Source of the DNA: Ephemerocybe angulata
Lineage: Eukaryota > Basidiomycota > Agaricomycetes > Agaricales > Psathyrellaceae
Length of the DNA: 64,000 nt
NCBI GenBank assembly: GCA_013368325.1
Contig: JAACJK010000064.1
Span: forward strand, 372,001 to 436,000
Reading direction: 5' to 3'
The notes under the pieces were generated by a model that saw only the letters and a list, made by a program, of their open reading frames with translations, did no database searches and was not told where the DNA came from. The position numbers and the translations under genes are program-made. Shown here piece by piece: positions 31,475 through 42,996 of the stretch; the stretch's first letter is position 1; each line of letters starts with the position of its first letter.

Positions 31475-33389
31475 ATGCTCCCCGGGCCCCCGTCCCTCAT
31501 TGACAGTAAATGCTTCCCATGGGAACTTCTCGAAGAGATCTTTTTCATTGCAGTCAACCTGATCTACTGTAATGCGATTTTGCAATCCTTAAATCTCGTC
31601 AGTCGCAAGTGGAGAGGTATCTTCCTCTCTTCGCCACGCCTCTGGGGGAACTTGGCTTTCATTAGATTCGATCACATAGGCGACAAGAAGGAGCGCCTTT
31701 CTCACATTCTCAAGCGGCTTTCTTGCCAGCTTCAAAGAGCTGGTAACAGTCCCCTGTCATTCGACTTCAATGCCTGGAGCCATATGGAAAGCGACATCGA
31801 CGACGTGGACGACTTTTCCCGGAAAATCCTTGCACTGCTCTGCAAGTATTCCCGACAGTGGAAAGTTGTGAAGCTCTTCCTGAATACGAGGGGGATACCG
31901 AATCTCGCCCCCATTCGCAACAACCTCCCCCTGCTGCAGAGATTGGCTATCGGCTTCTATGGACCTGGACCGACGGCGCCTGATTCAGCCGTGGATTACT
32001 TCGTCAATGCGCCTTCGCTTAGCCATTTAAGTAGTCAAGAACCAAGTCTCAAGGACCTCTTCCTATTTCCGTGGGCTCAGCTGGCAGCATACCGTAACCC
32101 CAATGCCGACACCCACTTCGCCTTTGCAAATTCGCCGAATCTGAAATCGCTCGAATGTGCCTTGACCCATCACCTTCGCCCGCAGCATACTTTCCTGTCG
32201 GAGTCTCTCACCCGACTTAAGCTTACTGAACAGTATGGCAGTTTACAGGTTCACCTCCCAGGTTTGGTCCTCCCAAAGCTTTCGTACTTGGCCATCTCCA
32301 TGGACGAACCCACTGTATCGCTGTTCGAATCCCTGGATGCATTCCTCGCCACCTCCAAATGTCCGCTGCACACTCTGATTCTCAAGACCTGTCGCGAAGT
32401 CTGGAGCAAAGTAGACGGATGCCTGGCGGCCCTGTTGCTCCGGACCCCCGAGCTACGCGTGCTGAAGCTCGGTGGACAGATCCCCCATATAGACCTGGCG
32501 TGCCTCGCACGTACGGAGGGGGATGAATATGAGCTCCCGTTTCCCCTCGTACCCCACCTCCAGGACCTACGTTTCAAGAATCTCCCCCACTGGAGAGAGG
32601 AGTCTGACGCTGATGGTTATGCGGGCGCCATTAACGCTGTGGCGACCCGCCGAGAGGAAATGCATAGAGTCGGGCTGGCACACCAAAGACTCGATGTGCA
32701 GGTTTCTGCCATTGCAAATGTGCCTTGGAGGGAGGATGAATTCCGGCGGCGCCTCGAGGGCCACCCGGGGGTTGACGCGCCTGAAATGAAGCAGGTTATG
32801 CGTTGGACCCACGTGCTGTCGTTCGAATACTGGGGCAGGGATCTCGATTCGGAGTACTACAAGGCATTTCGTGCCCTAATCGCGGTTCTTAGGGAGATGG
32901 AAAGTTATGACATAGAGGGTTCTGACCTGAGGCTCCTTCACGTGCGTCCTTTTTTACTCTCTCAGAAGATTCACCCACATTATCGTATCTCCTATAGAGC
33001 AGTGAAATCTTGGTTCAATTAAAGGAATTCGCCGATCCGGGGGAGTGGCCTTTCGTCTCCAGAACCTTGGAACCCTTGGACTGGCTCTTGAAGATAAACG
33101 CGCGATTCACGGCCTTGTACGACAAATGGGAGGTTATTCTCATTCGAGACGCGAGAACTAAAAGATCATGGATGGACATTGTGGCCAAGCTCAGATACGT
33201 ACACCAGGATTCAGGTCAGTACCAAGGACTTCATAATCGGTTATAACTTGCCCTGACAAATTCACTTTTCTTGGATAAATTGGGGTGTTACTAGGTCGTC
33301 GCTCCGATGACAGTCTCGGCTCGGAAATTATATTTGGTGCAGATTATGCTGACCATAGGGGATGGTTGGACTCCTTCATGACGAAGTAG
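31475..33389 (+). CDS. F-box/LRR-like protein, divergent member
   Basis: CDS join(31475-32941, 32998-33214, 33295-33389), 592 residues. I chose the MLPGPPSLIDSK start because it lies just before the F-box; the frame is open to 31337. The F-box spans about residues 13-60 (FPWELLEEIFFIAV, LVSRKWRGIFLSSPRLWGNL). Leucine-rich repeats follow (LPLLQRLAIGF, LTRLKLTEQYG, LPKLSYLAISM, TPELRVLKLGG). After the first intron comes LDWLLKINARFTALYDKWEVIL, which aligns with the exon-2 block of the MPD-type genes, so it is a distant relative. It lacks the LVWE ending and ends GWLDSFMTK. Role presumed SCF adaptor. Confidence 0.85.
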
Positions 33390-34062
33390 ATCGGCGGGAG
33401 CACCAAGAGCCTCAGGCTGAACCCAGCACACAACGCTCTGCTCAGTAGTTTAGCAGTTACCCGCTCGAGTCGGGCGCCTATCAGTTGATAACTTTATGCT
33501 GCACATCTAGCCACGCAAGTGATATAAATGCTACTCGAATCTTTCCATCTCTACAACCACAGCTGAACCCAAAGCTTAAGCTTTCTTTCATGGAAAGTAT
33601 TACAAGTACGTTCAATCGACTCGGTCGCCACCCGGATGCACACCAGCGGACGCTACAAATATATTTCAGTTACTTCTCTGGAATTTCCACGTAACATCCA
33701 GAAACACAATGTACCTGGGGCTTTACAGAAACCTCCATTGATTCACCAGGGATGCCAAATGAGTATCCAGCGACACTTGCAATTGAGCGACACCCATGAG
33801 TGTGCATCCGGCTTTTTCCGGCTTTCTTACACACACAAACACACAAGTTTCATAACCGCAGTGGAGGTGGGCGTCCTTCTTCCATGCTTCCTCCCGTTTC
33901 CTCCCTTCCAACTTCTTCCAAGGCACGAGCCTATTCGCACTGAATAGAAGGTTGAGTGCCCGGTGACCAACCCTATCTAAGTAAGTGACAAACCAATCAA
34001 AACCCGATTCTTTTGTACTACTTATGAGTCTAGCTTATAGAGGACTCCAGGAACGAAAAATC
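33390..34062. other. Intergenic
   Basis: Spacer between two F-box genes on the same strand. No gene or repeat recognised. Confidence 0.4.
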
Positions 34063-36025
34063 ATGCCCGACAACCCACATGTTGCACAGATAGCGCCCGC
34101 CCGCAATCTTGCAGGAGACATCTTGGAAGAGATTTTCTTCCAAGCGGCAGACTCACCGGCGAATGATGACCCACTTCAACCGCTTAGATCCTTTACAATG
34201 GTGAACCGTCACTGGCATCTTGTATACCACTCTTCCCCCCGACTTTGGCGAAATCTCGGCCACATCTGTGTGGACGACCGCGATTGCCCCGCGGGGGATG
34301 AACCCCAGCCGTTCATCGAATCTCTGGAGCATCGCCTTGGGCGTGCAACAACAACTCAGCCACTCACATTCTACCTCAGCACACCCGGATGGACATACAA
34401 CCCTAGCCCCCAGGTTTATCGCACGACACAGCGCGTATTCAGCCTTCTTGCCCTCCGCGCGTCTCAATGGGAAGGTATCTCATTGTCGATGACCGCAAGG
34501 GCCATAAGTGCGCTTGGTGGCGCCCTTACAGGCAGGAGTCTCCCTCTACTGGAGAAACTTTCAATCGAGATCAGAGGAACCGGGAGACCTTCACATCTGG
34601 ACTACTTTTCCTCGGCGCCACGCTTGCGCCATGTCGAGATTAAATTCTGCCGAATTGAAATCGGGAACGTCGTGCGCGATAACCTATGTCTTCCCTGGTC
34701 CCAGCTGCTTAGTTACCACGAGCAAGCACCCCCAATACCCAACTCAGACGACTTCTATGTGATTCCAACAACCACTCCTCACCTTCAGTCGCACATATGT
34801 ACTTTACCCCTCAATCCTCAACTAAACTTCCCGGCCGCTCCTTTAGGCCACAAGGCATTGACTCGACTTCACTTGAAATTTACATCTCCTGATTCCTCAG
34901 TCCTTCGACGCCTCACTCTCCCATCCCTCAAGGACCTCTCAGTCACTTCCTTCGGCATTATGACTATCTTCTCGGACATAGCATCTCTCATACGCCGTTC
35001 GTCCTGCCAATTGCAAGCTTTGGCTATCTTACCTGTCTGCAAGACCTTGCATGAGCGAAGTGGTGAGCTCAGCCAGGTCTTGGAACTCTGTCCTAATCTC
35101 ACACGGCTCTGCGTCAACAGCATACCACCAAAGGATACAGAGATTCTGGCAGAGATCGATAGGAGCACTTTGGGCTCTGGGCCTATAGTACCTGCCCTTC
35201 GGCAACTGACCGTATGCTACACCGTGATGTTCCCCATGGATGAAGATTACGCCGGGTTCGACGATTTGGCTCGGGCGCGGGAGAGAATGTTCCACGATGG
35301 ACATACTGCAAACTTGCTGGAGATGAGTGTCGGGATGGTTCATTATAGCCCGTTTGAGGACCAGGTTTGGGCTTGGGTTCTAGGCTCATTGGAACGTTTC
35401 CCGTTTCTTTACATGCCTGAGATGGACCAGATTAGGAAGTGGGCGGAGGTGCTCCATGCACAGTTGAACCGGAAATGGTTTGACACTAGGAGAAAGGAAA
35501 GGGGTGTGGTAATGCCATTTCTGAAGGCGTTGGAGTTGAGGAAGACCTTGAGAGAGATGGAGGAGTTTGATTTTGCAAGCGGTGACGTGAATCTGCTTTA
35601 TGTGAGTACATGTCGCCTTTGTACCTGTAAGTGCGTTGACCAGTTCCTATGTAGCGGGGGCGTATTCCTACTAATCCTGCTTGAGCAGGTTACCTCCCTC
35701 TTGCCAAAGATGTTCCCCCTCAATGCGATATTCGGACTCTCCTTACAGGCAAATAATTTGTACCGGAGATGGAAACCGCTTCTAGTCGAGCATGCCCGAG
35801 TCAACAGGCGCTGGACAGCTGCAGGCGGGCGTGGGATTCAATATGTGGCCCAGCGGAGCAGTGAGTGCTCTCACTCCTCTATGGACTGACAGAGAACGCT
35901 GACTTGGATCAACAATAGAGAGGCGGGACAACGATGCGTTGGTATGGGAAATGGTAGTCGGTACACACCCAAAAGCGAGGAGCCGGAATGAGTGGCTCGA
36001 TATTGGGGTTTGGCCAGAGGTCTAA
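34063..36025 (+). CDS. F-box protein (MPD-type family)
   Basis: Best model join(34063-35601, 35689-35860, 35919-36025), 605 residues, starting MPDNPHVAQIAPARNLAGDILEEIF. The F-box is within residues 14-65 (NRHWHLVYHSSPRLWRNLGHICV), then LPLLEKLSIEIRG, LTRLHLKFTSPDSSVLRRL, LKDLSVTSFGI and CPNLTRLCVNSIPPKD, ending ALVWEMVVG and EWLDIGVWPEV. The first intron is odd. The acceptor used by the paralogues (35652-35654) would shift the frame; the CAG at 35686-35688 keeps it but drops about ten conserved residues, and the whole 87-nt segment can also be read through. The gene may be functional or just starting to decay. Confidence 0.82.
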
Positions 36026-36417
36026 GTATTTACACAGCTTGAGTTCCGATGAGATGGGTATATTCTGTTTCGTTTGAAGGATTCGAAGTGCTGCGCAATA
36101 CAGGTGTTTCTGGTAACAATGAGTGAAGGGGCTGAAGGAGCGAAACGAGAGAGAAAAAGGATTCGATTCTGCCCAGCGGAAGGCCTGGGAGGAGAGATTG
36201 TGATGGTTTGACAGCCGGTTCGGCACTGACGCACTCAGAGCGCCCAGGATTCCCTCTTGGATCCGAACCTCATCATCGCATGCTAAAGACAGGGAAAGGC
36301 TATTTGATCCATTGCAACTGCCTGCTTAGGAGTCAGGTAAGTGTCTTGGTGATAGGGCTATGGTTGCTGTCAAAGTCCCGCAGGCTCGGAAGAGCGATTT
36401 ACTGACATTGAGAACAG
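36026..36417. other. Intergenic
   Basis: Spacer with no recognised gene; one GAGCGCCCAGGA motif near 36239. Confidence 0.4.
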
Positions 36418-37335
36418 ATTGAATGGAGCAAAGCCAAGTGCGTCCATCGCAGAAATCCTCCCTGAGGAGCTTCTCGATAAGATCTTCTACTTTGCTGTGA
36501 AATGTACATTGCAACACGAAGATCGAATTTAACCTTTGAAATCGCTGGTAGCGGTTAATCGCGAGTTCCATCGTCTTTTCCACTCTTCTCCTCGTCTCTG
36601 GCGTAGCCTTGGCTGTATTTGCATTCGCACCCGACATTCACTCACCAAAAATCAGCCGGGTTCGCTATGTCTCTTCGAGCTCGCCTCGAGCGTGCCGGGT
36701 CCCAGCCTTTGACATTCTCCTTCGATGCCTCGTTGGCGGACTTCGCCGACGTGCTGTACGCCACCGGGCACGTCTTTGGCATCCTTGCTCTCCATGCCTC
36801 TCAATGGGAGGATATTAGCCTAATAATGCACTCCGGGGCCCTCCATATCCTCAACAACGCCCGTGCGAAGGTCCCATTGCTAGAGAAACTGACGCTGCAC
36901 GTTCGGGGATCAAGTCGTCCTTCCGGGTTGTCCATCGACCAATTTGCAATTGCGCCCCGCCTACGTATGTCGACATTCAGCTTCCTGGAAACTCCTTGGA
37001 GGAGCGTTCTGGTATCATTCTTCCCGATTGGCTTTTATCCCGCTATCACGAACTCTACCGACCTCCAATCCCTTTCCTGCAATTTCCCTTGTCGTCAATC
37101 TCCGCACTTTTCCGATAACAGACGCTGGCTGCAGAACCGAACTAAAGGTGGCATTGAGTACATCTATATCCATGATAATGGTGAGTGCAACGTCGAGTTC
37201 CCATCTCCAGACCCCCGCTCATACAAAAACTCATATCCTACAGCAGATCGACTGGAGGATGACCGTCTGGTCTGGGAGGTTGTCGGCTCAGTTACGACCT
37301 CACTCAGGTCGAAACCGGGGGAGAAGTGGTTCTAG
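36418..37335 (+). pseudogene. F-box gene remnant with internal deletion
   Basis: The F-box is readable as ILPEELLDKIFYFAV and, after a stop and frame change near 36530, VAVNREFHRLFHSSPRLWRSLG. A further frame change leads to LRARLERAGSQPLTFSFD, QWEDISLIM, VPLLEKLTLHVRG and QFAIAPRLRMSTF, colinear with the MPD-type genes. Most leucine-rich repeats and exon 2 are then missing: the text jumps near 37120 to RRWLQNRTKGGIEYI. The last intron (after DN, ending CTACAG) and the DRLVWEVV ending are kept. At least two frame breaks plus a deletion of roughly 800 bases mark it as a pseudogene. Confidence 0.85.
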
Positions 37336-37400
37336 ATCAGCAGACAGTAGTGCAAGATGTTCGGTCTCGGCAACAGGTATACAGTACATATCGACATACA

Positions 37401-38709
37401 TTACGATTTGACCAGACCATTAACACCCCTCAAATGGCTCAGGCATTCCTCATGAAGCTCTTGAACGATGTCCTAGCGTGCAAATACGTCAGGCTCAGCA
37501 GGTGAGGCGGTCACTTTGCAAGCTTACCTTTGCAGGCAAAACTTTGTTCATAGCGCTCACGCCGGCTCCAGCCCAGACAACGACGCGGTCCAAGTCTTCA
37601 GTCTCCGATGCCGCTGCGTACTTCTGTCGGATGACATTAATATCGTCTCCCTTCTGGAAGTCGTCGTAGGTCGCTGTAACAGTCGATCAGCTCCCCTCTA
37701 CTTGACAAGCATTCAATTTAGGCTCACCATTTCGAATCGCGCGCCCGTCGACATACTTGGGCCAATTGTGGTATCCCCTCGCTTCATCGAAAGCCAGCGT
37801 GCGGACAGATTGCGGAGATTCCGCGTCCAAGATAACTTGGCGCTGCTTGTCAGAGTAGAGACTCTCGGGAGAAAGGAGGAAGCGGGTCCCCAAGGCGGCA
37901 CCTGAGGCTCCAAGAGTGAGAAGCGCCGCCACCTGCGATCCAGTCGCGATACCGCCGGCGGCAATGATTGGAGGTCCATTTGGACCTGCCTTGGAAAGGA
38001 TCAAAGGGAGGAGGGTGAGGAGTGGAAAACCCTCCGCGGCACCGTGCCCGCCGGCTTCGATGCCCTGTGCGACGATTATATCCGCTTTCCAATCGTCGAT
38101 AGCAACCTGGGCCGTCTCGGGGAAGGAAACTTGGACAGCGAGGAGAGGGTGGTGGCCGGTCTTTTCAACGAGTTCGCGGTAGTACCCGACCCACTTCCCA
38201 AGGTTGTCGCCGTGCGAGAGCCAGATGGCTCTGACTCGGTGCTCGAAAGCGATGGAGATGAGCTCCTTGGCTTTTGGCTCGGACTCGTCAAGAATCCATC
38301 CGATATATCCTACACCGATCGGGAGCGTCGAGTCGGCGGGGACGTCCAGAATTGACCGAGCTGTCGCTAGCTCTTGTTTGACCTGGTCGGGCGTTTCGAA
38401 GGCTATAATAAGATCAAAGCTTAGATAGAGGCCATTTGGCCATGCACCCTCGAACACACCTAACCCCATAAATCCAAATCCCCCAGCACGCGATACTTCC
38501 GCCGCAAGTTTTCCTATGAAAGAAACAATTGTTTGGGCTCGGAAACCGACGAAATATTGGCACTCGACAGACCTCCACTACCAAAAGCCATTGCAGGAAC
38601 GACCACAGGAGAGGTAATCCCTGTAAGAACGATAAGTGGGTGTGATGTACCTGATCTCGGGGCATTGCGAACCGAGGAGCTCAGTAAGTTTGGTCTGAAT
38701 CTTCGCCAT
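37401..38709 (-). CDS. Nitronate monooxygenase (2-nitropropane dioxygenase family)
   Basis: FMN enzyme oxidising alkyl nitronates. It starts MAKIQTKLTELLG and continues ITSPVVVPAMAFGSGG and KLAAEVSRAGGFGFMGLGVFE, then TPDQVKQELATAR, the signature QGIEAGGHG, and the FMN phosphate-binding region IIAAGGIATGSQVAALLTLGA with ALGTRFLLSPES. Later exons give TYDDFQKGDDINVIRQKYA and DIVQELHEECLSHL before the stop at 37401-37403. Clear introns lie at about 38450-38405, 37730-37676 and 37515-37460. The first junction is a problem: the only GT-AG pair after exon 1 is 30 nt long and leaves the frame off by one, so the N-terminal model is uncertain or carries an indel. Confidence 0.85.
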
Positions 38710-39658
38710 GATAGTGCAAGGGATGAGATATGGCGACGATATCCAGCCTTTCGCCGTACTTATATCCCTTGTTTGATATATCGGAAGGAAGAGTCGAGAG
38801 ATCAGAAACTAGGGGTATGTTGGTCAGCTGCCGCCGGTCATCTCGGAAGGTGAATCGCAATAGGCCTCTGTACGTAGACCGTATGTAGTTGGCAAAGGCC
38901 GCGAAGCCCGAATGTAGTTGGCAAAGGCCCGAAGCCCGTCGGTTGCATGTGCTCTGAGGCTGTTGAGGCCACAAGAACTCACCCTTACAGGAAATGGGGT
39001 AAGTATGAGCGTCATGTGTCGATTGGGGCCGCTCATTTTCGATCCCCTGTAGGCATACATAGCAATTATGACGAGCTCATCGATATGCTTGCGGTGATTG
39101 GAAGGTCGAAACCTCGCCAAGATGTAATTCAGGATACCGAACGCAGGGCTTGCATGACACCGCCCAACAGGCATGCAGTAAAATATATCTAGACCCCCTT
39201 CGGCTGAGGGCATCAAGTGATCAACAAATGGGCGCTAATGCAGTACGATAATAAGCGCCCTATATTATCGGGGTAATTCCGGGAATGTCACAATCAAATG
39301 CAATCAAGAAGCTTCAATGGTATTGCGAAGAAACGTTCTACACATCTGGAGAAGGCGATGGAGATTGAGAAGGAGCTGAGCAAGAGGATGGGGAGGGGAA
39401 TTGTAAGCCTGGGCCCTGAGGTCGATGGATATTCGACCTCCACTGACTTTCGAGCGGTAGCTGACGGGATAACGCTTTGGCTTCGTTGCGAGAGTAAGTG
39501 TACCGTACATGTTTTACGTAGATAAAAAAATACATACCTTCGTTGCGAGCATAAGTGTACAAGGAACAACGAAGGTGATGCAGAGAAAATAACAGGGAAT
39601 CGTCCTACAATCCCAACGTGACCGTAACACGTCGTAAGCCCAACATAGGGCAGTGGGC
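38710..39658. other. Intergenic with a short direct repeat
   Basis: TGTAGTTGGCAAAGGCC plus GAAGCCCG is repeated in tandem at about 38883-38940. Small frames near 39294-39569 are not convincing. No gene is called. Confidence 0.45.
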
Positions 39659-41722
39659 TTACAGGAATTCAATCGGTCCGTCTGGGTTGTTGACGTTCTC
39701 GGTAACCCAATAATTATAGAGATACTCCTCTGTCACTTTCTCCTCGCCAATCGTAGCAGTGACATCGAAATAGATGCGATCATCAATCTTTTCTGTTCCG
39801 TGGAAGGTGTAGAAATCGAATCCTGCCACCGCGGGCACGATTGTGTCTCGTTCGAGCGTCGCAGTTGATTTGATGAAGTTCAGTTTGTTGTTCCTCAGGA
39901 ATGTCTCCACCGATGCAGAGACCTGGCCAATGGTGCCTGCGTCGTTTCGAATCTGATATATAGTGAGAACCAGCCAGCATGTCGATCGAAGGTTACTCAC
40001 AGCCATCGTAAAACTCCAAATGAAATCGGGGAATCCTTGCCCGTGGAAGCTCAAATCTCGAGCCCAAATGACTTTATCTTGGGCAATCGGGAATCCGGCG
40101 CCGCCATTATCATAGATGTCTGCCTGACCTCCGTTCCCTTCGTCGACCTCGAACCAGAATTTGGAGATCGAGGTATTGGCATCGATAGTAGGATTGAACC
40201 AGTAGTGGGTTGGGGTATGCCCCAGTCGTGCGGCAAGGGCACCATTCGTGGTCTCCGTGACCTTGAAAGGCGATGCAGAGTGGGTCTGTCCACCAGATAT
40301 ACGATCTTCCCACTTGAGGGTTACCTTCCGGTTGTCGTTCGTGGTCAAGAGCTGTAGAGCCTTGGACTGAGCAAGACGGCCCAAGAATCGGATGGACACA
40401 TGGATGATGGACGTACCCGAATTTCAGTATGTAGGCCCAGAGTCTGATTGAAAGTAAGGAAGCTCCGCCCGACTTTTGCTTTAATCGGCTCGAATACGTC
40501 GGTGAGCTCAACGCCCTTGGGTACCGTGTTGATCATCCTCTCGAACAGGTCGCGGCATCTCGCTTGGAAGGTATCCTCGTCAGCCAGTCTGTAAAGCAAG
40601 TAAGATCGGTTCACTATCAAGTCTATAAAAACCCTGAAACCTGAATAAACTAACGTTTCCATGGTCTTGTTTCCATCGCTTCCGAAGATCCTCTTATCAG
40701 ACACCACTGTCGCGTTAGGGTGGATTACCAGGAGATTGTTAGTCGTATCCTTGAGGTACTCGAGGACCCTATCATTGAAATTGGTCAAGGAGTCTTTAGC
40801 AAGTTGGAGGGTGAACAAACTTACACAGCATTGTCAAAAGTTCGCGTTGTGTCGAACTCGCTGACTGGTTTCACTGCAGTGGTATTGTCAATAATATCTG
40901 GGAAGTCCCCAGCTGTGACTCCCCCAAGGGTATGCCCACATGCGACGAGCTCGATCATCTCCGTCTTGTTGAAACCCTGCTTCCTGAACTTCTCGGTATG
41001 TTCCTCCAACGTCTGAGTTGGCTCAGGTACGCCTGCTGGCCCAGCCTCCGTCGCATCAATGCGTCCTCCCCGGAAGGGAATGAGAGGGCCTCCGCATTCT
41101 ACGACGGAGTGGACGACACCGAGCGCAATGACATCGGCGCCTATCGTCTCATGTCAGCCCACAGCACAGACAATTTCGCTGGCATTACATACCACTAACG
41201 TATCTGGTCAACTGCGAGAGTTCCTCTAATGAGAGCGGGAACGCGTTCCCCACATTCTACAACATATCTTTCAGTAAAGTTGATAATGCATAGGGTGCGA
41301 ATGGCCGTACCTCGGGGCGATCCAGTTCGTACAGAATGGAACGGTCAAGTCCTCCCAAACCATCGTCATTGGCATTGTGAGTTGCCATGTCGTGGTACGC
41401 CTGTTTATGAATCAGATTCATGCAAGCTATTATCGGGAATTGGAACACTCACCACTCGAACCCATTGCGCAGCCGTACTCTCACCAGGAGCCGAAAAAGG
41501 CTTCTGCTTGCACTGGAAGATGAAGTTCGAAAAGCGAGTTGTGTCCTCACGAAGCAAGGCTGGCCAGCCAACTTCAGCGCCACCTTCAAGCCACAGGCTT
41601 TCCAGCTCGTTGCTGCGATAGTCGGGCCACCTTTGCTGCCCGCCTTGCGCAGAGGCCAAAAGCGGCGCACCAGAAAGAAAAACGGCTCCTGCGACCCGGA
41701 AAAAAAAATCGAGGTTCTTCAT
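39659..41722 (-). CDS. Secreted heme peroxidase (plant/fungal peroxidase superfamily)
   Basis: It starts with a signal peptide (MKNLDFFFRVAGAVFLSGAPLLASA). The distal heme pocket is RVAYHDMATHNANDDGLGG, with the catalytic Arg and His; ADVIALGVVHSVVECGGP follows. The proximal heme ligand is the His in LVACGHTLGG. The second half continues through LAKDSLTNFNDRVLEYL, LFERMINTVPKGVEL and a C-terminal extension (VTLKWEDRISGG, HYWFNPTIDANTSISKFWFEVDEG, FYTFHGTEKIDDRIYFDVTATIG) to the stop at 39659-39661. At least six short introns split it. It should oxidise substrates outside the cell with H2O2. I see no clear Mn-binding site, so it is not called a ligninolytic Mn peroxidase. Confidence 0.85.
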
Positions 41723-42618
41723 GGCGTCGACCTTGTTTATCGAGTGAAGCAGAGGACGATGATAATGAAGTAGAAGTGTTCTTTACATGGTGGCTTTTAT
41801 GTTTCTGGTACCTGGTCGGACCAGCTGCCCTGACGACCGCCACCAGTGATCTGCAGACAATGGGCGGCGTTCGATGGCCTACAGATTTGTCGGATTTGCA
41901 GCTCCATGTGAGCGTTGAGCGCTCTACGTGAGACGTACCAACACAGCGGGGATGGCTTGTAGTATAATACGTTACTGTTAGTACAGACGTGTGGTAATAG
42001 GAAAAGATTGTGCTCAGCTCATTGACACCGGTCTGGTGGAACGTGTCTGAAATCCCACGAAAAATCTCCAGAGTCCAAAGACTCCAAACACCTTGATATC
42101 GGCGGGAACTTGGGATACATACATGTGCATGATTCCCCTTGGGTATGTCAAAAATATCACTAGATAGTAGTCATCCCAAGCGACGCTCACCAACTATGCG
42201 CATTATGTCTCCAGGAACATGAAAGCTTCGAATCAATGAGTATAGAATAAGCGCCGAGAGCGCCAGTGATCTACCGGGTTCGACGGTTGAATCAACGGCC
42301 CTGTTACCGATCCACCATGAGTATCCTTGGACACGGCAGTTATGCGCCATATGGACTCTCGGTGCCGAGTGCCTAGAATTGCGCTTCCTCAAGATGAACG
42401 CGGTCCATATCACGGCCTCATGAAGCCATGAGGGTAGAATTACGGTAATATCTTCAAGGCCCCCGAGGGGAATCTGCGGAAGAACTTGACTTGTCTGTTA
42501 TCGCAGGCAACGAGTTTCGTAAGCCCTCGCAAAAGTCTCAGAAGTCGGAATCCTCAATCCAAGGGCCGAACCGAAAGTAATGGAGCTCGAGGCTCGGAAT
42601 CCGGATCGAAAAAAAGTC
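41723..42618. other. Intergenic
   Basis: About 900 bases between the peroxidase start and tRNA-Asp. No gene recognised. Confidence 0.4.
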
Positions 42619-42689
42619 TCTCTGCCTGGGAGTCGAACCCAGCTTTCGCGCGTGACAGGCGCGTGTACTAACCGATATACTAGCAAAGA
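42619..42689 (-). tRNA. tRNA-Asp (GTC), identical second copy
   Basis: The reverse complement is base-for-base the tRNA at 13537-13607. It is followed on its strand by a run of seven T (42616-42610, complement), a strong pol III terminator. Flanking DNA is unrelated to the first copy. Confidence 0.92.
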
Positions 42690-42996
42690 CATATACATGG
42701 AGGCTAAACGCACAAACACAAGATGCTCGATGTCCAAGGCATCTTTTCTACGGGCGCCTAATATTTTCCTATCCTTGTTCCTCGTTTTCCTTTAGCAACG
42801 GCGTCAACCAGTGTACGTAGCTTCGAATGATTTACAATTCCAGTCTATAGAGAGTACATACAGGGTCGAGGAATTCAACTGATAAGATGCAGAGGGAGAG
42901 AAGAGTGAATGAAGACAAAGGAAAATGCATAAGGACGTGCGATGGATGATCTATCTACAAGAATTGAGTCCACGAAACCACAACAAAAGACCGACC
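42690..42996. other. Intergenic, 3' flank of malate synthase
   Basis: AT-rich spacer that probably holds the malate synthase 3' untranslated region. Confidence 0.4.
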
